In this document: one piece after another, positions 53,947 through 64,000 of the stretch
Layout: every line of letters starts with the position of its first letter
Numbering within the stretch: position 1 is the first letter of the stretch
Source of the DNA: Pilasporangium apinafurcum
Taxonomy: Eukaryota > Oomycota > Peronosporomycetes > Pythiales > Pythiaceae
DNA length: 64,000 bases
Reading direction: 5' to 3'
Assembly: GCA_001600495.1 (NCBI GenBank)
Contig: BCKE01000007.1
Location: 589,629-653,628 of the forward strand
Notes under the pieces: model-generated
The model's database searches: none
What the model saw: only the letters and a program-made list of their open reading frames with translations
Told to the model about the DNA's origin: nothing
Program-made: the position numbers and the translations under genes

Positions 53947-54627
53947 ATGACGGCTGCATCCAAGTGCTTTGATTTCCCGTTGCTTAAGGATGATGTGACG
54001 GCGATCGTGCAGGATGCGGTCTTAAGTACACTAGAGGGGAACATTTACGATCACACGAAGGTACTAGACAGACAAGAGTGAGGTAAAGCACAGTGTTGTG
54101 GAAATGGCCAATAACACATCATGACCCAGGTCAACGACTGGATCAACATGATGACGAGCTCCTGCACTGAAGATCTCAGGAAACTCTGTCCCGTAAGCTA
54201 TTGATGGCGGCAATTCAGGTAGGTTCTCTTAGGTTGAACTGACACAACGTATGATATCTTCTTTGCGAATTAGCATTTCAAGTACATTGTGACGTGCTTT
54301 GTGCGGCAACGCAAAGGTGCAGGTCTGGAAATCCAAAGGTATGGACAATAGAAACCACCAACAGAATGTATTGTTTAAATTAGAAGTTGACAGCGTGCGT
54401 TTCTCTTGCGTTCCATAGCACAGCGTATTGGGATGAAAAATCGGATGGTAAGTTGCAGGAAATACCACGGTCATCACCAGCAACAGCGTCACTAAATGAG
54501 CTGCTTGCATTTTCTCACCTGTGCATTTGCACCGCTTGTTTGTTTTTATCATTCAGGTGCATGTACAGTATCATGGGAGAACAACTCTATGTCAGTCGTC
54601 TTGTATGTATATGGGCTGGCAATATAG
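53947..54627 (+). CDS. DYNLT1: Dynein light chain Tctex-type
   Basis: Five small exons: 53947-54060, 54130-54192, 54274-54338, 54419-54447 and 54557-54627, giving 113 residues, the same length as the animal protein. Family landmarks are LKDDVTAIVQDAVLSTL, VNDWINMMTSSC, HFKYIVTCFVRQRKGAGLEI, TAYWDEKSDGACTVSWENN and SMSVVLYVYGLAI. Each intron (69-109 nt) is GT-AG and the joins restore the family sequence exactly. The protein is a light chain of cytoplasmic and axonemal dynein. No single exon exceeds 38 codons, so the gene is easy to miss. It is divergent from the TMEM237-like gene and convergent with the kinesin gene. Confidence 0.93.
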
Positions 54628-54796
54628 AGAGAAATCTACTACAATTAGATGACATTGAGATGCAACCCTGTGCTGGGGCAAACAAAACTTTAATCTTTGA
54701 CGAAACAAAGTCTCGAGTTTATCTGCGCCATTTTCCTGATGTATGTTTTTAGCTCCATGCCACAGGAGTGACCGTACTTCAGCTAGTAATGTGCAT

Positions 54797-57700
54797 TCAT
54801 GCAGTGATCACAGGCGTCTCGATATTCTGCTGGTTGTTACTGACAATCGCTTCGCGTGCTTCAATTTTCAATGGATCGATCGCCACAAGCCACGCGCGCA
54901 TTTCCGCTGCAGTAGACGTTTGTAGTGACCACACCACACATTTGTGACCTGCTAGACAAACCAATTTAAACGCGAATGGGATAGGTGAAGTTGATGCGCG
55001 ACGTTGATCATGGCGACTGCGTGATCCCATCGATGATGACGTGGCCACTGGCATACTCGCACGTCGTTGTTGATGAGATAGCGACGCTGTTTTGGCGATT
55101 GAATCTGCAGACGAGGAAGATTCGACCAATAATTGACTCTTGGAGATATCCAGCACTCCAATCTGCTCTTTCTGCGCAAAGCTCTTGTATGCATACAGAA
55201 ACGGCCGTTTAAGTACAAACCAGCGACGCTCCCAACTCATTTTTTCTTTCGTAGTTGTATTCTTGTTTGCCAACTTTGTGGTAGTCGTGCTCGAAAGTGG
55301 CGCTATTGCTGCTGCTGAAGCTTCATCCAACTGAGATGAGATCGAAAACATGAGGAAACCACTCATGTCTTCACCAGAGTCACCTGCCAAGTGACTAGGC
55401 TCCGAGACAAAATGAATGGAGTGCCGCTCAGGAGTGAGTGGAAGAGGGTTCATAGCAATATCATTCTCGTTTAGCTCGAGAGAGGGAATATGACTCCGCG
55501 GAGGTGTAAGATCGATCACGTTTCCGTTCATCAGCCCCACAAGCAAATTTTTGTTTGCTTTATGACGTAGGAACATCTGATTGTGTTGCAGTTGGACAAA
55601 TTCATACACCTGCTCCTCGTCATCACCTATTTCAAAGAGCTTGTTCAAGCATGCCGTAGCATCTTCCGCGTTCAACGTGATGCCGGCTGCACTTAGATCC
55701 TCGCTGTCTTGCTGTTGGTTTTTCTCGCGGTGGCTCATCATGATCAAGATTTGTTGACGAATGCGTTCCAATGTAAATGCAGATTCCAGCCGGGCCAGTC
55801 CACCAATATAATCTTCCACAATCGCGTTAATGGCTTGAGTCTGGCTATCTGATGATGGCACATCAATGTCTGTCTTCTTATCGCCAGAATTGTTGTCATG
55901 AAAACAAGCACCAATGGACACATCTGCTGTATACCACGTCCCTAATCGGTAGCTACGGCTGAAGCTTTCCCTCGCCCACCATACCGATCGGGATGCTTCG
56001 ATACCTCTGGAGATCTTTTTCGACGCTGACACAACGTTTGGACACATTTTTACTACCATACTCTTGCAAATAACAATCGGAACCATTGACCAAGTCGTAG
56101 TGAATGCGACAACGACACGGAACACACTGCGTTTGTAGTGTTTATTGACGGTTTCCTGAACCTGGGGGTCTTTATCCCATCGAACTATTGCATTCAGGAA
56201 GCGCCCATTTGCATCAACCTCGCACTCGCCTCGAAAATCAAGAGTTTGCCATGGTGTCTCCGTGACATATCGAGACTGCTTTTTGTTATGCTCTTCGTAT
56301 AACACTGTCTTTGATGAAGATGGTGACAAGAGCCTTTGTAAGCTTTTGTCCCCATCGGGTGATAGGTTGGCAATAGAACCGTTGATCGGAAATGCTGTCG
56401 AAATGCGTACACCGTCAATTTGTTTGAGTGCAAACAGTTGTTGGTCTGATTGCGTAACACGAACATTTAAGCGTCGCGGTCGATTCACGTGAAGGCGCAG
56501 TGTACCGTCAGATTTGATTGCTACAGATGAGAACAAACCGTCATGCGCACGTTCTTCCACATCTATGGACACATAGAAATCCATTTTTCTTGATATCGAT
56601 GGATGGGGTTCCGATTTCATGACAGTTTGGTCTAGTGTGAGCATTCTTTGCGATAAAAGCGCTTGTCCATATCCCCAAACTTCAATAGCAATGAAGTCAT
56701 GATTGTTCATCAATGCTTCCTCCTTAATCTTAGGCATCTTCATACTGAATGACGAAGCTGTTGTCTCAAATACTTGGTGGAGAAGAAACGTCTTCCAACT
56801 ATCACTACTGCAAGTTCCTTTGATTACATCGCTGTTTAATGGCGGCACTTTGGGTGTTGAAAATGCTGTTAAATCGTCTTCACCTTCATGTTTACTTGAT
56901 TCGCCACCTCCCCATTTCTTCAATGTCAACGAAATCCCTTGGGATGCCAGCACAGTACTCATCGTGAACTCAACTCTTTCGATATGAACGGACACTTTAC
57001 TAGTGGCGGATTGTTTATGTTGAGAAAACATGGTCAAAAAGCTAGTTTGCTGTTTGGTTTTCGGAACTGGTGAACTCTCAAGGCGTAGTTCCACTTTTCC
57101 AATGGAATTTCCCGTACAATCATAAATGGCTGCATATAATGGCCCAGCGAAGCCAGGTTGCAAGCATTCCAAAAACACCCGTCCGTGGCCGAGCAGGCGA
57201 ATGCATGTACTTGGTTTCTCGTCAGCATGCCCAAGTGAAGCTTGTGGGGCACTTTCACAAGAGGAAGAAGAGCGTGGCAACGAGTCTTCAACCCTGAGTA
57301 GAGTTTGTTCGTCTAATAACACGTCTGCAGGGCGTGGTTGAGATAGTTTGTCTGGAGATTCGACAGCACTGTGTACTGTTCCTTCTTCCGCATTCAGTTC
57401 ATCCGTTATTAGTGTTCCATTCGTTTCAAGGGAATGTGCAAACTCTCGCAAGAATTTAACTTTGGCTTCCAGCATTGGTCGCTTCCACTCAACGATTCGA
57501 TATTGCCCTTCATCCAGTTGCTTTTTCACAAGTATAGTTGTTTCGGCATTATTCACAGTGTCATCTCCACTCTTCACTGTAAATTCTGTATGGAGATGAA
57601 GCCGATCGGAAATTACATTGGCTTCATTTACAAGAGCGTCGACGTCTGAAATGTTATCAGGGGTATGCGTTGCAATGTCACTTAATCCAGTCATTTTTGT

Positions 57701-60548
57701 ATTTTCATCTGTTTCCTCATTCAGCTTCGAAGACGCTGATGTGTCTTCAGAGCACAACGAGTGGTTGCTTCGTTCTCCCGATGCTGCTTCATGTGGAACT
57801 GCAAAATTTTACATTATGGGTCACTTTTAGTTCACAATGACGTGTTGCCATGAATGACACAAATATTGTCACATACCATGTAGGCGGAAGCAGTATGAAC
57901 GTCCAACTTGAATATGATCACCATGTGCCAGTTGGACAGATTCATGATTCTCAAAGGGAATGAGATGATCATTCACCAAGACTCTCGCATTAGCATCCAA
58001 TGGCTCAATTTTTATGCGAAATCCACCTTTATCACTCTCTAGTTCATTATTTCCATCCAGTGGCAGCTTTCGCTTGCATGTTAACTGAACATGCCGACTA
58101 AGAATATCAGTTGGATCTGCTGATCCTAATTGGTAAAATTGAGTGTTTTTATTCTCTTCAGCAAGGTTGCTATGGTCAGTGGTGAGAGTTTCAACTCCAT
58201 GCCATCGAGGACTGGAGGAACTCGATGACTTTTGTTTTCGAAGTGTTGGTGACCACGCATTCTTTTTGGATGGTGAAACTTCTCGTTTACCCTTACTTGA
58301 CTGATTGGCATCGCCTTCCTTAGTTCTTTTTTCAAGATCACTGCCGGAGCCCAAAACCGTTGTTCCTTCCACAAGCGGGTACGCCAGCGCCTCCCCAACT
58401 TGTAAATTACGGTTCATATTCACCAAACTGGGTCCATTTGTAGCAAGGAAAACCGCACCACTGGGGCTTTGAGTGCAAACAGTTTGACCATACGATGCAT
58501 CCATCAGCATCTGTTGCTGGGAGCGAAAAAATTCTACTTCTTGCTGTAATTCCGCGTAAAAGTCTTCTCGCTCTGCCAAGCTGGCCGAAATGCCTGCATT
58601 GCTGTCTCTTGGACTGTGCTTTCCCTTCGCGAGCTCTGCGCGGAGCTCTTGAATTTCTTGGCGCAACTGACGAATAATTCGTGCATTTGTGTCTTCGTTG
58701 ATAACAGCGCGATTCATAACTTTTTTTGCTGATTCTGCATATCGCAACGTGCTCATAGTCTCATCGTAATTCTTTAACAAAACAAGAAAATCAAACAAGG
58801 TTATCTTCTGTGATCGCATTCTGCTGCAATGGAATGAAATCACTTACGTCAGATGATGGACTAACCATGGCAAGCATTGTTGTCTTATGGTAAATAAATA
58901 GCAAGATGTCAGAATTATAAGCGGAATGGAATGCCTGGAAACGCTACATTACCTTTGCATTCCCACCAAGGCTTTCTTTCAGTAGCCACGTCAGCGTACT
59001 ATCTCTGTATGGTACGCGATCGTTTGTTTGTCTGCAGAGTGAAGGAATGTAATGTCAACAACCAGGTCTTTCCCAATGTGGATCATATCGCGCTTACTTG
59101 CTCAAAGCTGAAATGACTCGTCCAAGAGTTGTAAGACTTTTGTTAATCATTGCCCCTTCTTTCAACCGATCACCGGATGTGCCTGAGATATTTGCGCGCT
59201 CTGAACCAGCAAGGTCGATCATGCAAATTTTAGATGTCTGTTTAAAAAAGGTAGCGAATACGATGTAAGAGGAAATATCCTTTGAAGACTGTAACCGGGA
59301 CAATAAGAGTGCAAGTTAAAATGTCACCTTGTCTGTAGCACACTGGGAGACTGGATCAAACGTTGTCTGGGTGAGTGTGATCGTGAACACAGCATGAGAT
59401 CGAGAAGATACAGGGTTCATTAAGGTCGAAGCAACGGTGCGTAGCTTGTCGCCAGCGAGCATTTCTTCTGCGATGTCAGCATAGGATGTAACAGACCGAA
59501 CTGTCAAGCCTTCTACAAAAGGCCCTGAAAGGGGATGCTCACGAACTCGCAGTGTTCGTCTTGAACTCGGTGATGATCCAAAACCTTCATCGGTACTAAT
59601 TGCTGTCGGAGACTTTGGTTGTGTAGATCCGGGTGTTGATGGTCTTCTTGATGGAGTGTTTGAATCGGACGCTCCTGACGATGATGGATCCAGGAGATCA
59701 TTTACTTTTTCCTTGTATATCTCACAATAACTGACGTGCGTACTATAGATGGTACGCCTGATATTTCGATCCTCCTCCTCATTAGACGAGGCAGCCTCGA
59801 TAGATTCGTTCTCTTTCGCCCGACGTGCATCAATACCCATGAAAAGCGCTTCACACACGCGTGGAATTATGCCTTTACCCGAGTCGGTTTTGTCCCCAAC
59901 CATCGTATGCGTTTTCCCGCTTCCCGTCTGACCATACGCTAAAACTGTGCAGTTAAAGCCCTGGAATGCCGACTCAATCATATCATGACCAATTTCTTCA
60001 AAGATAAGTTCCTGGTTTGGTTTTTGTGTTGTTATGTCTATGTCTGTTGAAACAGTGGAATTTGGTCCTGAGTCATTTGTAGCATTAATATCGCCACCAA
60101 AACAACGGTCAAAGTGGAACGTTCGGCATTCACCGACAACTGTGGCTGCTGCAATCCCCTGCGATGTTAGCGATATGGGTAAATCCCCTGCTGTCGCCCG
60201 CTTTGTTGGCGTAGAGATGGCCTCCAAGTACGCTGGGTCGAGAAACACCACAGGATTGACTACTTGAATACTCGATTGCGAGGCGCTGACAATCACTGGA
60301 GTCTTTGCCAGCAACTCTCTCTCGTTAAGTGGCCGTGCGCGCACGATGACCTTGATAGCACATGGCTTTTCGAAATTGGAATCATCTGTCGAAATTGACA
60401 ATGCGGAGTCAGAACCGTCAATTGAAGACGCGGACGACTGTCGTTGGGCTGTAGAGGATAAGATTTTCGGCATCGTGATGCGTCTTGGAAGCATCAGATT
60501 AGAGTATGTCCCTGGATCTTCCCCTTTTCCGTTCTGGGTAATGGACAC
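54797..60548 (-). CDS. Kinesin-3 family motor with FHA and C-terminal PH domains
   Basis: Six exons: 60548-59328, 59237-59098, 59031-58953, 58883-58848, 58771-57877 and 57798-54797, giving 1790 residues. The motor has [12 protein letters not shown], the P-loop [13 protein letters not shown], switch [14 protein letters not shown] and switch [15 protein letters not shown], then [29 protein letters not shown] and [18 protein letters not shown] neck coiled coil follows ([13 protein letters not shown]). The FHA domain spans an exon junction ([28 protein letters not shown]). The C-terminal PH domain has [20 protein letters not shown] and [20 protein letters not shown]. This is the KIF1/Unc-104 plan for vesicle transport on microtubules. 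The motor has long acidic/Ser inserts, for example [20 protein letters not shown]. Confidence 0.93.
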
Positions 60549-61928
60549 TTTCTGAGATAGGTTGCATTTTCCGTGGTTGAAACGACGCGACCATTCACGC
60601 CTCTGTCGAATGTTTCACTTAGCAAAGCATACATCAACCCGTTTTCGCTTGGCAGCTTCGTTCATCATGTATTACAATGGGTTGATAAATCGAAGAGGAT
60701 GATGGTGATGAAATTCCCATTCTTTCTCTGCAATCATTGCATTTGTTCTTTTTTCCCATTGACATTCCTCTCAGCAAGGCAGGTTTCCTTGACAAACACT
60801 CCTTATTCTAATGATCTTGCAGTGACAAACATTCTTCTATGCCATAAAGAATCCACTCAGCAGCCATAGAATTGGAAGGGGTAGGTTAAGTAGATTTTGC
60901 GGCAATCCTAATCAAAAGCATTTTCTTAAATATTTTATAACCTGTATAAATGTATATACATGACTCTAAGTCAAACAAGTGATATATCCTTCAATATTTT
61001 ATACCCGATTTTCAATGCTGTTTTGGCTCGGTGGATGTGCACCCATTCACCCATTCTGGAACTTGTAGCCCGTCCTATAGAAGAAGATAACAGAGCGGTT
61101 CACAAATCCAGTGCTGCCATGGAGTCTACATGCATAGTTATGTAGCTGTATTGTATCTGCACATAGGCATGTGTAACCTAGCCACCCAAAAAAAAAGAGA
61201 GAAAAAAAAGCATGCGGAACTGGTTGGTTTTTCTTCATGCACCTATCAATACCCTCATGTCCATATTCTTCATGATATATCAATCCATTGTCAATGGAGT
61301 GATATTCGTTTGCCTCCGATTTTGAGAGTGTCATCGCGTATTTATAATGTTGGATACAATAGGATTCCGATGAAACATAGTATTCTTAGTCTGGGCTTGA
61401 AGCGATGCGCTGTTCCCACAAATCATAACAGATCGTGACACGTGGCACCTGCTTGGTGTCAAAACGTCATCCCACCGCACGTGGCTTCGCTACAAAGGGT
61501 GGACCCAATGCAAGAAAATTAAAACAAAAGCGTCATCCACTATTGAAGCAATTTTCTTCAAAGCGGAACGCATACGCACACACCCTATGCCATCCGTCTA
61601 CATAGGCAGAAAGTAAAACCAAATGCATGATCACCATCATTTTGATGCAGTAGATAACGTATCCAACAATCCTTGAATGAACACCTAGGAAGTGGAACAC
61701 AGTTAGAGTAGTAGTCCAAGATACACAAGTGCGTATGGCGTATGTATCTTTTCTAATCCAATCGTGAGTGATGGTACAACGGTAAAAGTGCTGCTAATAA
61801 TATCAAAAGTAGGTAATTTAGCAGCATCAAAATAGATAATTTACCTTTTTTTGGAATAAATTCAATCAAATAACCCTTTTCTTATATTTTAATTTGAAGT
61901 GGGTACATTTCTGCACCCGCTGACAAGG
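60549..61928. other. Intergenic, nothing recognised
   Basis: Divergent upstream region of the kinesin and bZIP genes. There are AT-rich stretches and A-runs (61190-61210). No gene or RNA is supported on either strand. Confidence 0.5.
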
Positions 61929-61943
61929 CTCCAATAAAATAAT
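61929..61943 (+). promoter_or_regulatory. CCAAT-type motif upstream of bZIP gene
   Basis: CTCCAATAAAATAAT, about 400 bp upstream of the chosen start (about 200 bp upstream of the earlier in-frame ATG), resembles the motif at other promoters here. Confidence 0.35.
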
Positions 61944-62323
61944 GCCAAATTACAATGTTCCCATAGCCTTCACTTCATTCATATTTTTCATTAAGCTCCA
62001 TATTTGACGAAGAAAGCTAGCACAGCAAATTGCATTCGCGTGCCCTTTCTTCTTGAAGCTATCAATACGCAATTTTTCTCCTGGTGACGGTGGGTGCCAG
62101 TAGCGGCCTTTACTGGTGACGGTGAGTGATGTTGCCATCAACTAACAAAACACCTGAAAAAGAAGAAGAAGAAGAAGCTAATCGCCGTGCGCTTTGCTTA
62201 TGCTGTGGTAAAGCACTTTCAACACAACTGAATTTGACAAACAACCGTCAATTACTTCCGCCTTTTCCACACCATCCAAACAAACGCGCAAGAACCGTTC
62301 TGTACTTACAAGCGCAATCCAAG

Positions 62324-62809
62324 ATGATGAACGCCAATTTTCAACCGATCCCCATGCAAATCAATAGCTCGTCCATTAGTGCTTCGGATGTAGACGCTTT
62401 ATTGTCGCGATCACCTGTTCAAGTCGGGAAAATCTCTGCTCCACGCCGTCGACGACCACGAACTGCAATTGATCTAGAGGAAGACGTCTCGAATTTGGAT
62501 AAAGACGAAATCAAGAAGATGAAGAACCGCGTGGCGGCCGCACGCGCACGTGAGCGCGCACAGCAGCGTGTAGCAGATCTTGAGGACATGGTGCGTGAGC
62601 TTTGGTCGCGTGTCCAGTACCTTGAGGGTGTGATTCAACAACTTTTGCCCAGCGAGTCTGTCAACAATCTTTATGCTCAGTATCAACCGTATGTGGCATT
62701 GATGGACACACAACAAATGAATGCGCAAGGCATGCCGACTCAGAATGGATTTAGTATGGCTGAGCTTGAATGGCTTTTTGCGTCCGATTCACGATATACT
62801 CAGGAGTGA
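62324..62809 (+). CDS. bZIP transcription factor
   Basis: The start at 62324 gives 161 residues. The frame stays open to an ATG at 62126 (227 residues), but the added part is low-complexity and looks like leader. The basic region KKMKNRVAAARARERAQQR is followed by heptads (VADLEDMVRELWSRVQYLEG). The DNA-contacting Asn is present, but the usual Cys/Ser in N-x7-R is Ala. Oomycete bZIPs often carry unusual residues in the basic region. The zipper is short, with Leu/Val/Trp at a/d positions. The C-terminus is Gln/Met-rich and ends FSMAELEWLFASD, a possible activation motif. It acts in the nucleus as a dimer; target genes are unknown. Confidence 0.85.
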   Translation: MMNANFQPIPMQINSSSISASDVDALLSRSPVQVGKISAPRRRRPRTAIDLEEDVSNLDKDEIKKMKNRVAAARARERAQQRVADLEDMVRELWSRVQYLEGVIQQLLPSESVNNLYAQYQPYVALMDTQQMNAQGMPTQNGFSMAELEWLFASDSRYTQE

Positions 62810-63366
62810 AGTCTTTGATTATGAACACTATCTCCATGAAATATCCACAAGCGTATAAACTATCAAAAAAAGTGATTACATATTTTAATTATACTTTGTC
62901 TCATGTGATAAGAGCCATAGACTTTTACGTTTATATGTGTTCGTAGCAATACTGCAACGCTTCAATAAATTACATGTCAAACACAGATGTGTTGCCAACC
63001 AAGCCCAGGTTTTTGTTTTAAAATTTATAAGAAACTGATCAAGAAGTGGCGATATCAAAAAAGGAGCCTGATCGGCCGACACCCCTTCCTGCGTCACACT
63101 AACAAATTATTAACAAAGCAACGAATTATAAAAAAATGATGAATTATTCATTATTCCATACTAAAAGTATCCTGCGAATCCGAACAATGTGGAACAGCTT
63201 CCCAGTTGGCAACGGCTCGGGCCTCAACTGCTTACAACTCTCAAGTCTTGTGCGTTTTGACGACTTCCAAAGCATCGGCACCGCTTCACTCTGGGCATGT
63301 TCTGCGGTTATGTCCTGCTTAATCGCAAATACGGCACTTTCGTCATGCTCTTTCCACTGTATCGTG
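62810..63366. other. Intergenic, nothing recognised
   Basis: From the 3' side of the bZIP gene to the retrotransposon LTR. Open stretches at 62885-63097 (minus) and 63136-63417 (plus, into the LTR) have no motif. Confidence 0.45.
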
Positions 63367-63677
63367 TGTGACGATTACTTGGTTTCCGAGACGCTGATTG
63401 GACGAAAGTCGAATTGACGGATTCTGATTGGTCGAAATAAGAAGAACTTGAACTGACGTTGGTGGGCGGAGGTTGTAAGGTTACTACCTTACTTTGCGCA
63501 GTAGATAGGAAATTGAGAAGTGAATTTATTATAGAGTCTTACCTGTTTTCCTGCCACGCCTTTACCATGCTACGCTTCTACCTCTACTCTCTACGTCCAT
63601 GAATAATATATGCAGTTTAACATATGAAAATACATGTCGCTAGGTGACTCTAACTGTAGGTCGGTTAACCGGTTACA
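63367..63677 (-). repeat. 3' LTR of a Ty3/gypsy element
   Basis: Reading on the minus strand, a purine tract (AAGGAGGGAAAA) just past the polyprotein stop is followed by TGTAACCGG, the expected LTR start. It ends near CGTCACA, where similarity to the left LTR (2695-2992) stops. Length is about 311 bp. Both LTRs carry two CCAAT boxes near their end. Confidence 0.7.
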
Positions 63678-64000
63678 TTTTCCCTCCTTAGTTGTTGAGT
63701 CCTCGTTTCCAAGCTATTCAACAACGACTTCCAATGCGATACATGCCGAATGCTTTGTTCGTTTTCCCATGTATTGTCTTCTTCTGGATATCCACTCCAT
63801 TTCACTAGAAATTCCTTCTTCCCCTTCCGTGTCCTTACATCCCGTAGTGCTTCGATAACGTACGTGTCTTCACCTTCATTCACGACAACTGGTGTACTCT
63901 TTTGTTGTGGTCTTCCTGCAAATTCATTCGGATTGTCTGGACATTTCTTCAATTGCTCCACATTGAATACTCCGTTCATGAATCGCATAGCTTCTGGTAG
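63665..64000 (-). CDS. Ty3/gypsy polyprotein, C-terminal end with chromodomain (partial)
   Basis: The frame enters from beyond the right edge. It reads the integrase tail MRFMNGVFNVEQLKK and then a chromodomain, YVIEALRDVRTRKGKKEFLV followed by KWSGYPEEDNTWENEQSI. This chromodomain directs insertion of chromoviruses into heterochromatin by binding modified histones. It stops at 63665, overlapping the LTR start by a few bases, a normal arrangement. The integrase, RT and gag lie outside the window. No stop or frameshift is seen in the visible part. Confidence 0.9.
   Translation of the reverse strand, partial: LPEAMRFMNGVFNVEQLKKCPDNPNEFAGRPQQKSTPVVVNEGEDTYVIEALRDVRTRKGKKEFLVKWSGYPEEDNTWENEQSIRHVSHWKSLLNSLETRTQQLRRENVTG

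Overview
The window is nuclear DNA of an oomycete. The case rests on glycoside hydrolase family 17 glucanases fused to CBEL-type CBM1 plus PAN/Apple modules, on short GT-AG introns (mostly about 50-120 nt), on a chromodomain Ty3/gypsy element and on Fanzor/TnpB-like mobile genes. The moderate GC content and the presence of cilium genes suggest a zoospore-forming species with a fairly AT-rich genome. I cannot name the genus from sequence alone.

Left end (1-8.8 kb) is accessory DNA: a decayed Cys-rich relic, a nonsense-mutated Tc1/mariner copy with a Sleeping-Beauty-like double repeat at one end, an LTR, a 5'-truncated TnpB/Fanzor-like gene beside that LTR, one four-exon host gene for a membrane coiled-coil protein, and a frameshifted Fanzor element (copy 1). 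8.7-18.3 kb carries two paralogous pentameric ligand-gated ion channels flanking an AAAP-type amino-acid transporter, all on the minus strand. 19-31 kb is a housekeeping block: SRP receptor beta, CAF1/CNOT7 deadenylase, a CCHC zinc-knuckle protein with a mitochondrial-looking N-terminus, 5-oxoprolinase in five exons, and a type II P-type cation ATPase.

At 32.2-34.0 kb lies a second, inverted and almost identical copy of the Fanzor element, cut by a run of 155 Ns. 34.7-42.5 kb is a three-gene GH17 cluster in which the number of CBM1+PAN modules rises from PAN only, to two, to three. 42.8-54.6 kb holds pICln, the proteasome subunit Rpn5/PSMD12 (with a 795-bp Mutator-type MITE inserted just upstream), a possible domesticated MULE-type protein, a rhodanese (3-mercaptopyruvate sulfurtransferase) with a nearby decayed paralogue, and a head-to-head pair of cilium-related genes: a TMEM237-like protein and a Tctex1 dynein light chain. 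54.8-60.5 kb is a six-exon kinesin-3 with FHA and PH domains. A bZIP factor follows, and the right edge holds the 3' end of a chromodomain Ty3/gypsy retrotransposon with its LTR.

Exon structures were built by hand from splice sites, reading-frame continuity and family similarity. No search was run. Functions come from recognised motifs.
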